Below, one piece after another: positions 56,301 to 64,000 of a stretch of DNA of 64,000 nt. The stretch is taken from positions 62,001 to 126,000 of the forward strand of contig JAZGUH010000557.1 of NCBI GenBank assembly GCA_037893225.1, in the 5' to 3' direction. The notes below the pieces were generated by a model that worked only from the letters and a program-made list of their open reading frames with translations, searched no databases and had not been told where the DNA came from. The translations under genes were made by a program, and so were the position numbers. The stretch comes from Hippasteria phrygiana. Lineage: Eukaryota > Echinodermata > Asteroidea > Valvatida > Goniasteridae. The number at the start of each line of letters is the position of its first letter. Positions within the stretch are counted from its first letter, which is position 1.

Positions 56301-58889
56301 CCCGAGTTCCACAGGTCCGCAACGGAGCCGCAGAGTGAGACGAACGGTCTGAGTGAAGACGAGCTGGTTCGGCTATACACTGAGTACCTGAACGAAGCTG
56401 CCGAGGAGGCCAAGTGGGGAGACTTCATCTACCAGCCGCGGGAGAGGCGAGAGGGAGAGGATAACCTCCCCGGCCCCTATGCAGGTTACTACGTCCAGGG
56501 TCGGATGCTGGGCGACCTCATGAAGCCAAAGCGCACCTGGGAGCCATCTAATGATGACGTCCTTCTTGGCTTCGTTGCAGATACTGAGATGGACCAACCC
56601 TACGTTCTCGTCGAGCCGTCAGATCTCGGCTACGACGAGTGGCCAGGAGATTTCGAGATCTTCTATGACATGAGGGATGGGACTTATATCTTGTACCCGT
56701 ACCCTCAGCCCCAAGATGCAAGAGTTCTATCCGACGAGGCCTTACTAGATGCTCTTGGGGTGTCAGGAAGAAACTTTGTGACTGGTGGTGATGAGGACGG
56801 GAATGATGGTGCAGGAGAGGAGGAGTGGGGAGATTTTAAAGATGACGCAGATGTCATTCAACGTGAAGTAAGTAGGCCTAGTTCTCGCCAAATGAATTTG
56901 TGACATTTTTGTTTCATCAAATGCTTCTTCAGATTTAGGTGAGAAATTTCAGGTGACACGTTGGAAATCTACAAATTCAGCCTTTTTGCAAAACCGTATT
57001 AAACTGTTGTTTTTAAGTACCATGCAAATATATATATTTACCTGAGAGTTTCGTACCGGTATGGTTGATATTGCACTGCATATTGAATAATGTGTGGTTG
57101 ACAACATCTCGTCAATACATTGTCATAAATTATCTTCGTAAACTGCTTACAGCGCAGTACATCAGACACAAACAGTATGTACTATGCATGGCTATCGAAT
57201 CCCAGATTTGCAGTAGGGTATTCCCAATGCAACTCGATAACCGTATAAGCTCGAATCGAATTTAATGCTCTGATTTGTTCAGTGTCGTTTTTGACACCTC
57301 ACTGATGAGTTGAACCGGTTGTCTTGCCGTTATTGTGATCCCCCCAAACCATCCTTTTAAATATCCTCTTTCCCTTTTCCCGCCTACGATGAAACCCATC
57401 CGGTAGAGTCACTGCAGCTTGCGTGCCATGGGGGCCCCAGTATGTCAACTCGAGACGTATTTAGTCAGTCCTAATCCCTAAACGTCAAAATTTGATCAGG
57501 TCGCGACTCGCAAACGGAAATTTATTTCTGGGCAAACTTGGAGAGGTTGTAAAATGGCGAGAGCGGGGGCCAGCGCAATCCGTCAATCGACATGCTGGGT
57601 CAATAACTTTATTGTCTCTTATAATTTGCTTGCAGTTATTTGGGGGAGATCAGGTTGAACATTAATTGACAGCCTAAAAGGGAGCGGCCTCTAATTCCCA
57701 CATTTGCCGAAGCGAAAACAGAATCGAAATATGTGTGCTTTGTGTTTGAGCACGATTTCGCAATGGGGACCAAATGGACACTTCAAACAAATGCACTTTT
57801 TTCTGTTAATATATTCGGTACTGCTCATGATAATATACGGGTTAATGCGGCCTACATATCTTTCCGCACGATCAACATAGTCAAATATGTTACCGAGTCA
57901 TTCTTTACAAATATTTACTCACTACTCGTTTTTTAGAGATGGTTTCTTTTAATCCTTGCAAAAAACAAGCGTTTGTAACCTGGAAAAAAATTGCATTTCA
58001 GCTGTAGTGTTACGATTTTTTTCTCTCTAAGTTTTAGGTGTTTTTTCTTCTGATCGATGTTTTTGATCCTGAGCTCTTATTTTGATCTTTGTTTTTGATA
58101 TTCTTGTTTCAGCTTTCGTCTACTGAGTTTCTATTTTGGTTATAGTTCTTATTCGGATTCCGCTTCTACTCCTCAATCTTTTTCTGGTTCGTTCTGGTTA
58201 TAATTCTTGTTATTGATGTTATTAGTTCCAGGTTTAGTTCTGGTTCTTATTGTTCTTATTCTGACCCATATTCTGGTTTTGATTATATATGTTTTTTGTA
58301 GGTAAACTTATGCTGGTTCATGTTGTTCTATATCTGATCCAGTTTCAGGTTCTCGGTCTTGTTCTTGCTCTGATTGCTGTTCGTAGGATTCTTCTAGTTT
58401 GTTCTTGTTCTTATTTTAGTGTTGATCGATTCTTTGTCTTGTTTTGATTTTTATTTAATTCTGATTTTCCCTCTGAGTCTTGTATAGTGATCGCGGCTCT
58501 CAGACCGATTCTGGTTTGGATTCTTTTCTGGTTTTTGTTTTCGTTATCATGTCCGTTCACGTGGTTTTACTGAGTTCTTGGTAGTGATTGTAGTGATTGT
58601 ATAAATTCTCATTCTGTAACACGGCATTGTGTTTCTGGTTCTTCTCTTTTTTTGTGGCTCCGGTTCTTGTAGTGCTTATCCTGACTCATGTTGTCGTTCC
58701 CGTTAATACCGGTACCTCTTGTTTTCATCTTCGTATCTTCTGTCTTTCCAACAGATGAAAGATATCGATGCAGACATTGATGAGCTAGAGGACCTCCAAC
58801 TGCTCGCGGAGATTGCAAAGGAGCTGCAGACCCAGGACGACCAGGCAACGGAGGAGGAGAACCTCTTCGGCGTGTTGCTAGGCAAGTGA
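53172..58889 (+). CDS. Granin (chromogranin/secretogranin)-like secretory prohormone, four coding exons
   Basis: Joined exons 53172-53334, 54060-55373, 55843-56867 and 58755-58889 give 2637 nt, 878 residues plus stop. Introns are 725, 469 and 1887 bp, all GT-AG, with phases 1, 1 and 0. Residues 1-24 are a signal peptide. The body is very rich in Glu and Asp. Dibasic sites are at K304-R305, K319-R320, K464-R465, K487-R488, K630-R631, R694-R695 and K722-R723. The mature chain has only two Cys, C227 and C232. The last 44 residues form an acidic helix resembling chromogranin C-termini. Granins are Ca2+-binding acidic proteins of dense-core vesicles and sources of peptides; that role is inferred here. 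Low-complexity acidity weakens homology, so another acidic neuropeptide precursor is the alternative. Confidence 0.85.
53628..53804. mobile_element. AAGCCAGTTCGG-ended MITE inside intron 1
   Basis: Left AAGCCAGTTCGGTA and right TACCGAACTGGCTT are exact 14-bp inverted repeats. The interior matches 39582-39983 (ATTTTATCCCGAATGACCCG, GTGTTAAATTCAATCAGAAT) but is shorter. Its position between exon 1 and exon 2 should not disturb splicing. Confidence 0.85.
53886..53993 (+). repeat. (TTTTGG)n-type simple repeat in intron 1
   Basis: Imperfect runs of GGTTTTT/GGCTTTT. In one frame it reads as a Phe-Gly-Trp-Leu chain fused to exon 2, which makes a false 514-residue open frame. The real exon 2 starts after the acceptor at 54059. 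Confidence 0.9.
54060..55373 (+). CDS. Granin-like gene, coding exon 2 (acidic body, Cys loop, dibasic sites)
   Basis: Encodes residues 55-492 plus one base. The acceptor TTCAAACACAG at 54059 is the one that restores phase (G + CC gives Ala55); the nearby AGs at 54015 and 54034 do not. Features are a very acidic N-terminal part, an aromatic stretch with WGWEPSYEYD and WSSYLENFDGEYFPNY, C227-MLGL-C232, then RIKR and RSKR at 302-305 and 317-320 (furin-type R-X-K-R), a second acidic run with Glu repeats, and KR at 464-465 and 487-488. The donor is AAAGAG|GTAAGA at 55374, phase 1. Confidence 0.9.
55374..55842 (+). other. Intron 2 of the granin-like gene
   Basis: 469 bp, GTAAGA...TTTGTTTTTAACAG. 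T-rich with no open frame through it and no repeat recognised. Confidence 0.85.
55843..56867 (+). CDS. Granin-like gene, coding exon 3
   Basis: Encodes residues 493-834. The split codon G|AT gives Asp493, then YLEDGSRSAENFLRQLVPRS. It contains a long helical, charged region (about residues 565-620: ELEATVLISTIQEMAAELGR...), MKR at 629-631, RERR at 692-695 and KPKR at 720-723. Two WGDF motifs occur at 684-687 and 821-824. There are no cysteines. GC content and third-position bias are higher than in the flanking introns. The donor GTGAA|GTAAGT at 56868 leaves phase 0; reading on past it gives only 12 more codons before a stop, so the frame's own end is not used. Confidence 0.9.
56868..58754 (+). 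other. Intron 3 of the granin-like gene
   Basis: 1887 bp, GTAAGT...TCTGTCTTTCCAACAG. TAGGCCTA overlaps the donor region at about 56873. About 57310-57720 is complex and repeat-free with CTAATTCCC, AATTTATT and AATTGACAG-type words; it may hold a regulatory element. About 58020-58740 is a degenerate TTCTGGTTCTTG-type pyrimidine-rich simple repeat leading to the acceptor. Confidence 0.8.
58020..58740 (+). repeat. Degenerate TTCTGGTTCTT-type tract in intron 3
   Basis: About 700 bp of cryptically simple sequence made of GTTCTTG, TTCTGGTT, TGATTTTGA and TATTCTGATT words on the + strand, without a fixed period. It is consistent with slippage-driven expansion next to the exon 4 acceptor. Confidence 0.7.
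58755..58889 (+). CDS. Granin-like gene, last coding exon (conserved-looking C-terminal helix)
   Basis: Encodes residues 835-878 and the TGA stop. The core DELEDLQLLAEIAKELQTQ (843-861) has the same spacing of acidic and Leu/Ile residues as the chromogranin C-terminus, for example ELENLAAMDLELQKIAEKF of CgB as I recall it. The tail EENLFGVLLGK follows. In vertebrate chromogranins this region is also in the last exon and is the best conserved part of the C-terminus. The acceptor TTTCCAACAG at 58754 is strong and keeps phase 0. Confidence 0.85.
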   Translation: MKDIDADIDELEDLQLLAEIAKELQTQDDQATEEENLFGVLLGK

Positions 58890-59847
58890 TGAGGATGAAG
58901 ATGATGAGGATGGCGAGCCAAGGAGGATGGAACCCTCAACAACGACGTCACAAAAGACAGTAAAATGGTTCCCTCCATAAACCAAGATATTTTTGAACGA
59001 GAACATTTTACAAAATCGTTAGAAGTTAATGTTATGCTGTATGGAAGAGATTGTCTTGCATCAAGCATTGAAATTTATAGTATAGTTGTGCGAACGTTCC
59101 TTGTAAACTCATTTGTGGATTGTTGTATACATTTTGAAAGCACAGAAATTATGTAAGCACGAAATCCCTGTGGTAATTAAAATAATATTGTGAAAGTCGT
59201 AACATTCAAGACAGAGAATTATTTTTGAAGTTAACGTAAATAGGTAATTATTTACGTTGAGTGTATTATTGAGTTTTGGTGGGTAGAAGTTGTACATGTG
59301 TTCGTGTGTGTTATCCAATCTTTGTATAGCCCTATTGGAAAGGTGAAATGCTGTTTAAACTGATTGTGCACAAATACGCACCACGTACAGTGCAATGCTT
59401 TCGAACTAGAATGTGCAATATATTTGTTTGTTCAAATCATATAAGGTATAATTGTTAACACGCAGTCAATGTCGAAAGTATAGCAGTTGTTTCGGCACAT
59501 CTGTAAAGTATACTAAAAGCATGACAAACTCCATTGATAATTATGTGGCTTATAGTGTACGTACATGTTTGCAGATGTATGCGTGAGGGACACCGGGAAT
59601 GCTACGGTTTTAGCCGATGACAGGTTTTTGTGGGTGCTATAACGAATAGGTCTACTCTAGCAATGCAAACTACCAAAACGTGTAAATCTGATGAAGAAAC
59701 ACGAATTTAGAAGGGAAAAATTTTCAACTTATTCTTTGAAAATACTTTGACTTTTTCTGTCATGGCCCATAGACTTTGTGCACGAGGTATAAGTGATGTC
59801 CGGATATGGAACTCTTTCCCTAATCTGATAAAAAGAATTAAAAAACT
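58890..59847 (+). other. Probable 3' UTR of the granin-like gene and flank
   Basis: AT-rich and non-coding after the stop. A possible ATTAAA poly(A) signal is at 59176-59181; no AATAAA was seen before it. The transcript end is not determined. Confidence 0.5.
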
Positions 59848-59941
59848 GGCAGGAGCGGGTTTCGAACCTGCCAGGACCGGGTTTCGAACCTGCGACCTCC
59901 GGAATACCATTCCGGCACTCTACCAACTGAGCTATCTTGCC
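59848..59941 (-). tRNA. tRNA-Thr(GGU)-like gene with a 22-bp tandem duplication in the T arm
   Basis: On the minus strand: acceptor GGCAAGA, A box TAGCTCAGTTGG, anticodon arm CCGGA-ATGGTAT-TCCGG (anticodon GGT), then two tandem 22-bp units GCAGGTTCGAAACCCGSTCC + TG that each carry a B box (GGTTCGAAACC). The second unit supplies a T stem (one A-C mismatch) and TCCTGCC, which pairs with the acceptor. Without the duplication a 72-nt cloverleaf forms. T6 follows at once, a Pol III terminator. Eukaryotes normally read Thr ACC with anticodon AGU, so GGU and the duplication argue for a tRNA-derived pseudogene or SINE head over a working tRNA. Confidence 0.6.
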
Positions 59942-60181
59942 CTATGTTGGCGGTCTCCCAAATTGTCAGTTTTCTTTGATCGGGGGCGCTGATTATTAAA
60001 CGGCCGCCCTCAAAATTAATATACACTACAGAGTTCAAAATCTAAATTTAAAAATATCTGGACGTTTTCAAAAGGAAGTTTTGGAAAGGCAGTTAATGCT
60101 ATTTGTAAGGAGAGTATATGCCAAACTTTAATGTACTCAATCAGAAAAAAATGTGCAGTTATTTATTTTGACTATAGGAAA
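59942..60181. other. No gene recognised
   Basis: Short unique spacer between the tRNA-like unit and the next element. GGCGGCCGCCC-like GC words occur near 60000. Nothing coding. Confidence 0.4.
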
Positions 60182-60561
60182 CAGGGTTCCCATGCCAACC
60201 GCATCCTGGAAACCAGGGAAAACCAGGGAAAATGAGTTTCGCTTTTTCCAGTCAGGGAAAAGTCAGGGAATTTGAGAAAAATGCCTCAAATCAGGGAAAA
60301 GTCAGGGAATTTGATTGGCCCAAAAGAGAAAGTGGTTAGTCTGTTATATTTTGTCTCATGGCCAAACAGCGTATCCACTGGATGATTGGCTATGGTGGCT
60401 TTTTAGTGTGGAAATACCTTTTTATTTCTCTTTCAACAACATTGAAGACGTGTCAAACTGGATATAGGTCGAAATAATTATCCTGGAATTTTGAAACTTC
60501 ATCAGGGAAAACTAAGGGGAAAATCAGGGAATTTTGTTTTCATGAAATGGTAGGAACCCTG
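60182..60561. mobile_element. Element with CAGGGTTCC termini, 380 bp
   Basis: Left CAGGGTTCCCATGCC and right GGTAGGAACCCTG are short inverted termini, flanked by the direct repeat GGAAA. The interior repeats AGTCAGGGAATTTGA and CAGGGAAAACCAGGGAAAA words. The termini look hAT-like, but the 5-bp duplication is shorter than the usual 8 bp. No transposase. Confidence 0.6.
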
Positions 60562-60976
60562 GGAAATAGTATTTTGTTAATGTTAATATTTTGCCTTCAC
60601 CCACACTGATTGAAATAAAATCAAACGTTTGCGCATGTAGGGAGCTGACAATGATACCTATGTGTAGATGCAGTTTATACATTCCGTGTGCGTTTCTTCG
60701 AAATTATTCCCCAACCAAACTTCCCCCAATGTCTTGCACTATACGGTACCGCACCGTTTCATTCAAAATTACACATTTCACAGAACAATTTTCCCTATAA
60801 AGTCAAGCTTTTGTTCAGTGTAATTGGCTTTAAATTTGTGCTTTAATAATTTATCTTGCATTATATAGTCGTGGATGGGTGTGTGTGAGTTTGTATATAT
60901 GCCGGCAATCGTGGACCTAGGACAAAAGAATTCGAGCGTAGACAAAGGGTCCACGTTTGACCTAACGTCCACGATT
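60562..60976. other. No gene recognised
   Basis: AT-rich sequence; GGCAATCGTGGACCTAGGAC at about 60902 belongs to the edge of the repeat that follows. Confidence 0.45.
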
Positions 60977-61073
60977 GAAAATTGTGTACAAAACCAATGG
61001 GAGGCCTTCCGAAAAAGTTAGAGTATAAACAAAAGAGGAACAATGGGAGGTCCACGATTGCACCCGTTTACAT
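60977..61073 (-). repeat. Inverted copy of the repeat at 24964-25246
   Basis: TTGTGTACAAAACCAATGGG + AGGCCTTCCGAAAAAGTTAG, AGTATAAACAAAAGAGGAAC and GGTCCACGATTGCA match the complement of 25147-25246 closely over about 95 bp. Confidence 0.75.
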
Positions 61074-62130
61074 GACTGTGTGAGTGTGTTGGGGTGGGGG
61101 AATGGCTGTGTCGCTTGCCCAAATAGTCGAAAACTGGATAGATCTGGGGGTGGTAGGATCTTTTTGGAATGGGGGCGCTCTTCAAAATTAATGGTTGGGC
61201 TGGCGGTTAGGAAATGGACGTGGTGCATTGCATGCACAGCAGTATTGGTCAAGCTTCTATTCTGAACCAACCCATAATAAATGAGTGTATGGGGACGGAG
61301 GTGGGAGATTATGTACGTCAGCAGTGGCGGCGGCGATATCTCGTCAAGGTTGGGGGGACGGAGGAGACGGGCAGGGGCGGCGGAACACTTTTGAAAGGGG
61401 GGGGGGGAGCAGCGCCGGTGCTATGTTTTTCTTTAAGCGGAACTGCCAAAAGTGGGGAGCCAATTGCCCAAAATGGAAAAAGTGGGGGCGGGGACAATGA
61501 CGTGTCCCCCCGCCTCCCCAAGGATCGCTGCCCATATACACCATTCTCTGGAAAAAGTTTTATCCCCCACTGATGGCGTCCGTGGTCACCGTTCAAGTAC
61601 ATCCAGTGCAGTTTTGGTCATTGGCTCAGGGATTTCAGAGCATAACTTCGGCTCAAGTTCGGCCAGGGGGCACTAAATGTCGACAATACACCTTGAATGA
61701 GTGCTCATCGGTGTGCACTCAGGCTGTTTGCTGCCATGCCGGGACTTAAGTGCTGCCACATGAGTCAATCGACCTGCCTTACCAGCCCCGCCGGGTACAA
61801 AAACCTTAAGAGCTTAAGTGTAATTTCATTTGTGCCCCGAGACTACATGAAATTTAAATAAACCACAATGGACGCTGCCCTGGGAATGAACTGAATAGCT
61901 AGCATGGCCAGAGTGCTTTCGGGGCTGGGTGCCTATTATATATAACAAGATGACGTAAATTTGAGCAGGACTATATAGTTTAGGCTATCCATGTGCTGTT
62001 TTCTAGTTTCACCCAGAATTATTATTATTTTTTTTAATTGCTATTTTCTAGCAGTACAAAAGTTATTCACATTTGAATGAAACATCGAACGAAAAATCCG
62101 CCCAAGATTAGTTGTCTAAAATGGTAGTGT
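61074..62130. other. G-rich and unique sequence; no gene recognised
   Basis: About 61310-61500 has G tracts and several artefactual frames on both strands. Beyond 61550 the sequence is unique. No exon is supported. Confidence 0.5.
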
Positions 62131-62215
62131 ACATGATTGGTCATTGTTGCAATTTTCAGAAATGGGCGGATTTGGGGTTAGTATTTTATAGGAAATATCG
62201 TTCCACTGCGGCCCG
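62131..62215 (+). repeat. 5' fragment of the TTAA-flanked family
   Basis: GTAGTGTACATGATTGGTCA + TTGTTGCAATTTTCAGAAAT + GGGCGGATTTGGGGTTAGTA matches the first 85 bp of the element at 17565-18036 with few differences, then diverges abruptly after TTCCACTG. Confidence 0.85.
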
Positions 62216-62961
62216 ACTTCAGTTCCCTCCGAGCATATGTTGGTCCGAAAGCAACTAAGAATACAACTTTTAAAAGCCTTTTTCGGAGGGTGGCAGTTTG
62301 AATTTGTTTCACTAGGGGGGGAAATGTTGAGGGAGCAGAATCGCAATTTAATGTTGTATCAAAACAAACTAGTTAGGCCAACTGAATAATTCCAATTCGG
62401 ACAAACAGTTTTTGTCTTACACATTAATTTGTCGAGTTTCCTCATTTTGAAGTCGCCTTTCAGTCCCTCTGTATTATTACTTGTAGTGGGGTCCTCTTCC
62501 ATTTCAAAATGGCAGACTTTCCACTACCTCTCCCCTATTAAAGAGATTAAAGCTGAATGTCCACTGGATCAAACGTGTAAGAAAGCTCTACATTGTTGAT
62601 AAATAGCGCCACCAACAGTTGACAAACAGCAGAAAGTCACGGCGGCATGAGGTAAGATATTAAATTGTTTAGATAAATGTGCCCTTTGTTTTCAAGGATT
62701 AAAGGAGAATAAGGATTTTTTTTACACGGCTTATATTTCATTTGTACATTCAATGAGAATATAGAGCTAAATAGACACCATGAATTGGTACTTATTAGGT
62801 GTAAAATGTAGAGTCACGCGTTCTGCACATGATTATTTAGCTACCTCCATGCTTGGCCTAAATTAGTATTTAATTTCCGACACCACCTGGTGGGCGTGGC
62901 CGCTGGTAATGCATGTTACAAATATTACACCCTACTTGAAGGGGTGAAATATGAAGTTGGG
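62216..62961. other. No gene recognised
   Basis: Unique AT-rich sequence ending in the 10-bp target copy TGAAGTTGGG (62952-62961). No exon is supported. Confidence 0.5.
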
Positions 62962-63782
62962 CGATTGTGTAGTGTAGGGCCCCTCTTTAGTTTTGATGAA
63001 ATTGGAGTCAAGGGTATTTTTTCTCATTCCAAAATGACCTTTTCAACCTAAAGCAGACTTCTCTTAATTCTATTGACATCGTTTTTTGTAATTTTGAACA
63101 GTTTATTTGGAAAGATTTTACTTTAAATTAAAGTTTAATACCCCAACTAAAATCGGTAAGGAACAGCAAATCTTGGAAAATAACCATCCATCTGTGTTCA
63201 TAATTGTATAAACACTTGGCACAACCTTTAATTTTGAGAATTTTGTTAGGACATTTTAGTGCAATATAGGGAAAGAAAGTTTGTGTTTTCTGTGTTAGAA
63301 CTTTCTTGGCAACATGTATAGTCACTCAATGTGTTCACATACATGTTGATTTCTTCCTCATTTTTTACAGATTTTGCTAACATAAATCTTGAAATAACAG
63401 GTTGTGCCACATGTTTAGACAGTTGTTATCAAAGAGGGTTGGTTATTTTCCAAGATTTTGCTGTTCTTGACCGATTTTGGTGGGGGGTATTAAAGTAAAA
63501 TCTTTCCTTTACTTCGGTAGAAAATGCAATTTTCATGCGAATGAACGCGGTTTTGCGTGTTTACTGTGCGTCGCGGTGATCGCCATCTTTATTTTCGCGT
63601 TGCGCTTTGTTGTCCTTATCGCCGCTTTACCCCAAAATTTCCCTCAAAAAATAAAACCCTGCCCTTTATCTATGGCATACATGTTGGTTTGTAATGTCGC
63701 TAACTAGTTTGGCAATTCCAATAACCTAAAAGTGGATTTTGGTTCCATTATAGGGAACAGGGCCCTACACTACACAATCACC
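62962..63782. mobile_element. Long-terminal-inverted-repeat element, 821 bp, 10-bp target duplication
   Basis: Left end GATTGTGTAGTGTAGGGCCC (from 62963) pairs with right end GGGCCCTACACTACACAATC (to 63780). Deeper in, AATACCCCAACTAAAATCGG...GAACAGCAAATCTTGGAAAA (about 63140-63180) pairs with its complement at about 63437-63495. Arms are roughly 230-340 bp and unequal. TGAAGTTGGG flanks both sides (62952-62961 and 63783-63792). Long TIRs with a 9-10-bp duplication are typical of Mutator-like elements; that label is inference. The 76-aa frame in the right arm is not a gene. Confidence 0.8.
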
Positions 63783-64000
63783 TGAAGTTGGGTGGGTGTA
63801 AGAATGACATGGATGAGCAGACATAACTGTTAGGGATGTAGTGAACAATTGTTAACAAATAAAACATGAAAAGTTAAATATTTGAGTTTCACATTCTGCA
63901 GCCCTCTTGGACACCCTTCTGAAGTAGGACGTTCTACTGCGTATGCACAGTGGGAATGTGAAATAGCCTTATGTCAATGCTCTTTCACCAATTTGATAAT
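63783..64000. other. No gene recognised
   Basis: Begins with the second target copy TGAAGTTGGG. The remainder is unique AT-rich sequence running off the window. Confidence 0.5.

Noticed and set aside
56868..56903. Read-through end of exon 3 as the natural C-terminus
   Set aside because: A strong GTAAGT donor lies at 56868 and a phase-0 exon with a granin-like C-terminus follows at 58755; the read-through adds only 12 residues.
59747..59992. 81-aa frame crossing the tRNA-like unit
   Set aside because: It reads through the tRNA-like sequence, a frequent source of false proteins.
1..64000. CRISPR arrays, operons or bacterial-type signals
   Set aside because: None seen; direct repeats here are minisatellites without unique spacers, and the gene structure is eukaryotic.

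Overview
The window looks like animal (metazoan) nuclear DNA. It is AT-rich, mostly non-coding, has GT-AG introns and is crowded with short non-autonomous transposons. The 8-mer TAGGCCTA occurs 15 times by my count against about one expected. A 2.9-kb foldback element with satellite-like arms recalls the TU foldback elements described from sea urchin. From these and from the one gene I infer an invertebrate deuterostome, probably an echinoderm or other ambulacrarian. That assignment is inference; no species is claimed.

One protein-coding gene is well supported. It lies on the + strand at 53172-58889 and has four coding exons: 53172-53334, 54060-55373, 55843-56867 and 58755-58889. Phases are compatible (1, 1, 0), all sites are GT-AG, and the product is 878 residues. 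It has a signal peptide, a very acidic body, several dibasic (KR/RR) processing sites and a single Cys pair. Its short C-terminal helix resembles the C-termini of chromogranins A and B. I read it as a granin (chromogranin/secretogranin)-like regulated-secretory prohormone. The splice acceptor just before the ATG implies at least one untranslated exon further upstream, not located.

Everything else is mobile or repeated DNA, or sequence in which I recognise nothing. By region: 0-16 kb holds palindromic MITEs, an hAT-like MITE (5592-5859), a TTAA-flanked family member (about 9226-9720), a possible TATA promoter with a leader exon (12861-13049) and two tandem duplications. 16-19 kb is the foldback element. 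20-23 kb has an (AATTC)n microsatellite and a roughly 100-bp-unit minisatellite. 27.5-29.2 kb is a dead RTE-clade retrotransposon with a palindromic MITE inserted in its reverse transcriptase region. 29.7-40 kb holds more MITEs, including one element nested in another. 40.65-41.99 kb is a CpG-rich pair of nested sister elements filled with CGTACGG-like words. 42-53 kb is mostly unique. After the gene come a tRNA-Thr(GGU)-like Pol III unit on the minus strand (59848-59941), a CAGGGTTCC-type element and an 821-bp long-terminal-inverted-repeat element with a 10-bp target duplication (62962-63782).

The most interesting items are the granin-like gene, the foldback element with its nested loop, the nested CpG-rich twin elements, the two small repeats with a hammerhead-like hairpin-GAAAC arrangement, the TAGGCCTA excess and the 10-bp-TSD long-TIR element. 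All alignments were done by eye, so boundaries of repeats are approximate unless a terminal repeat is stated.
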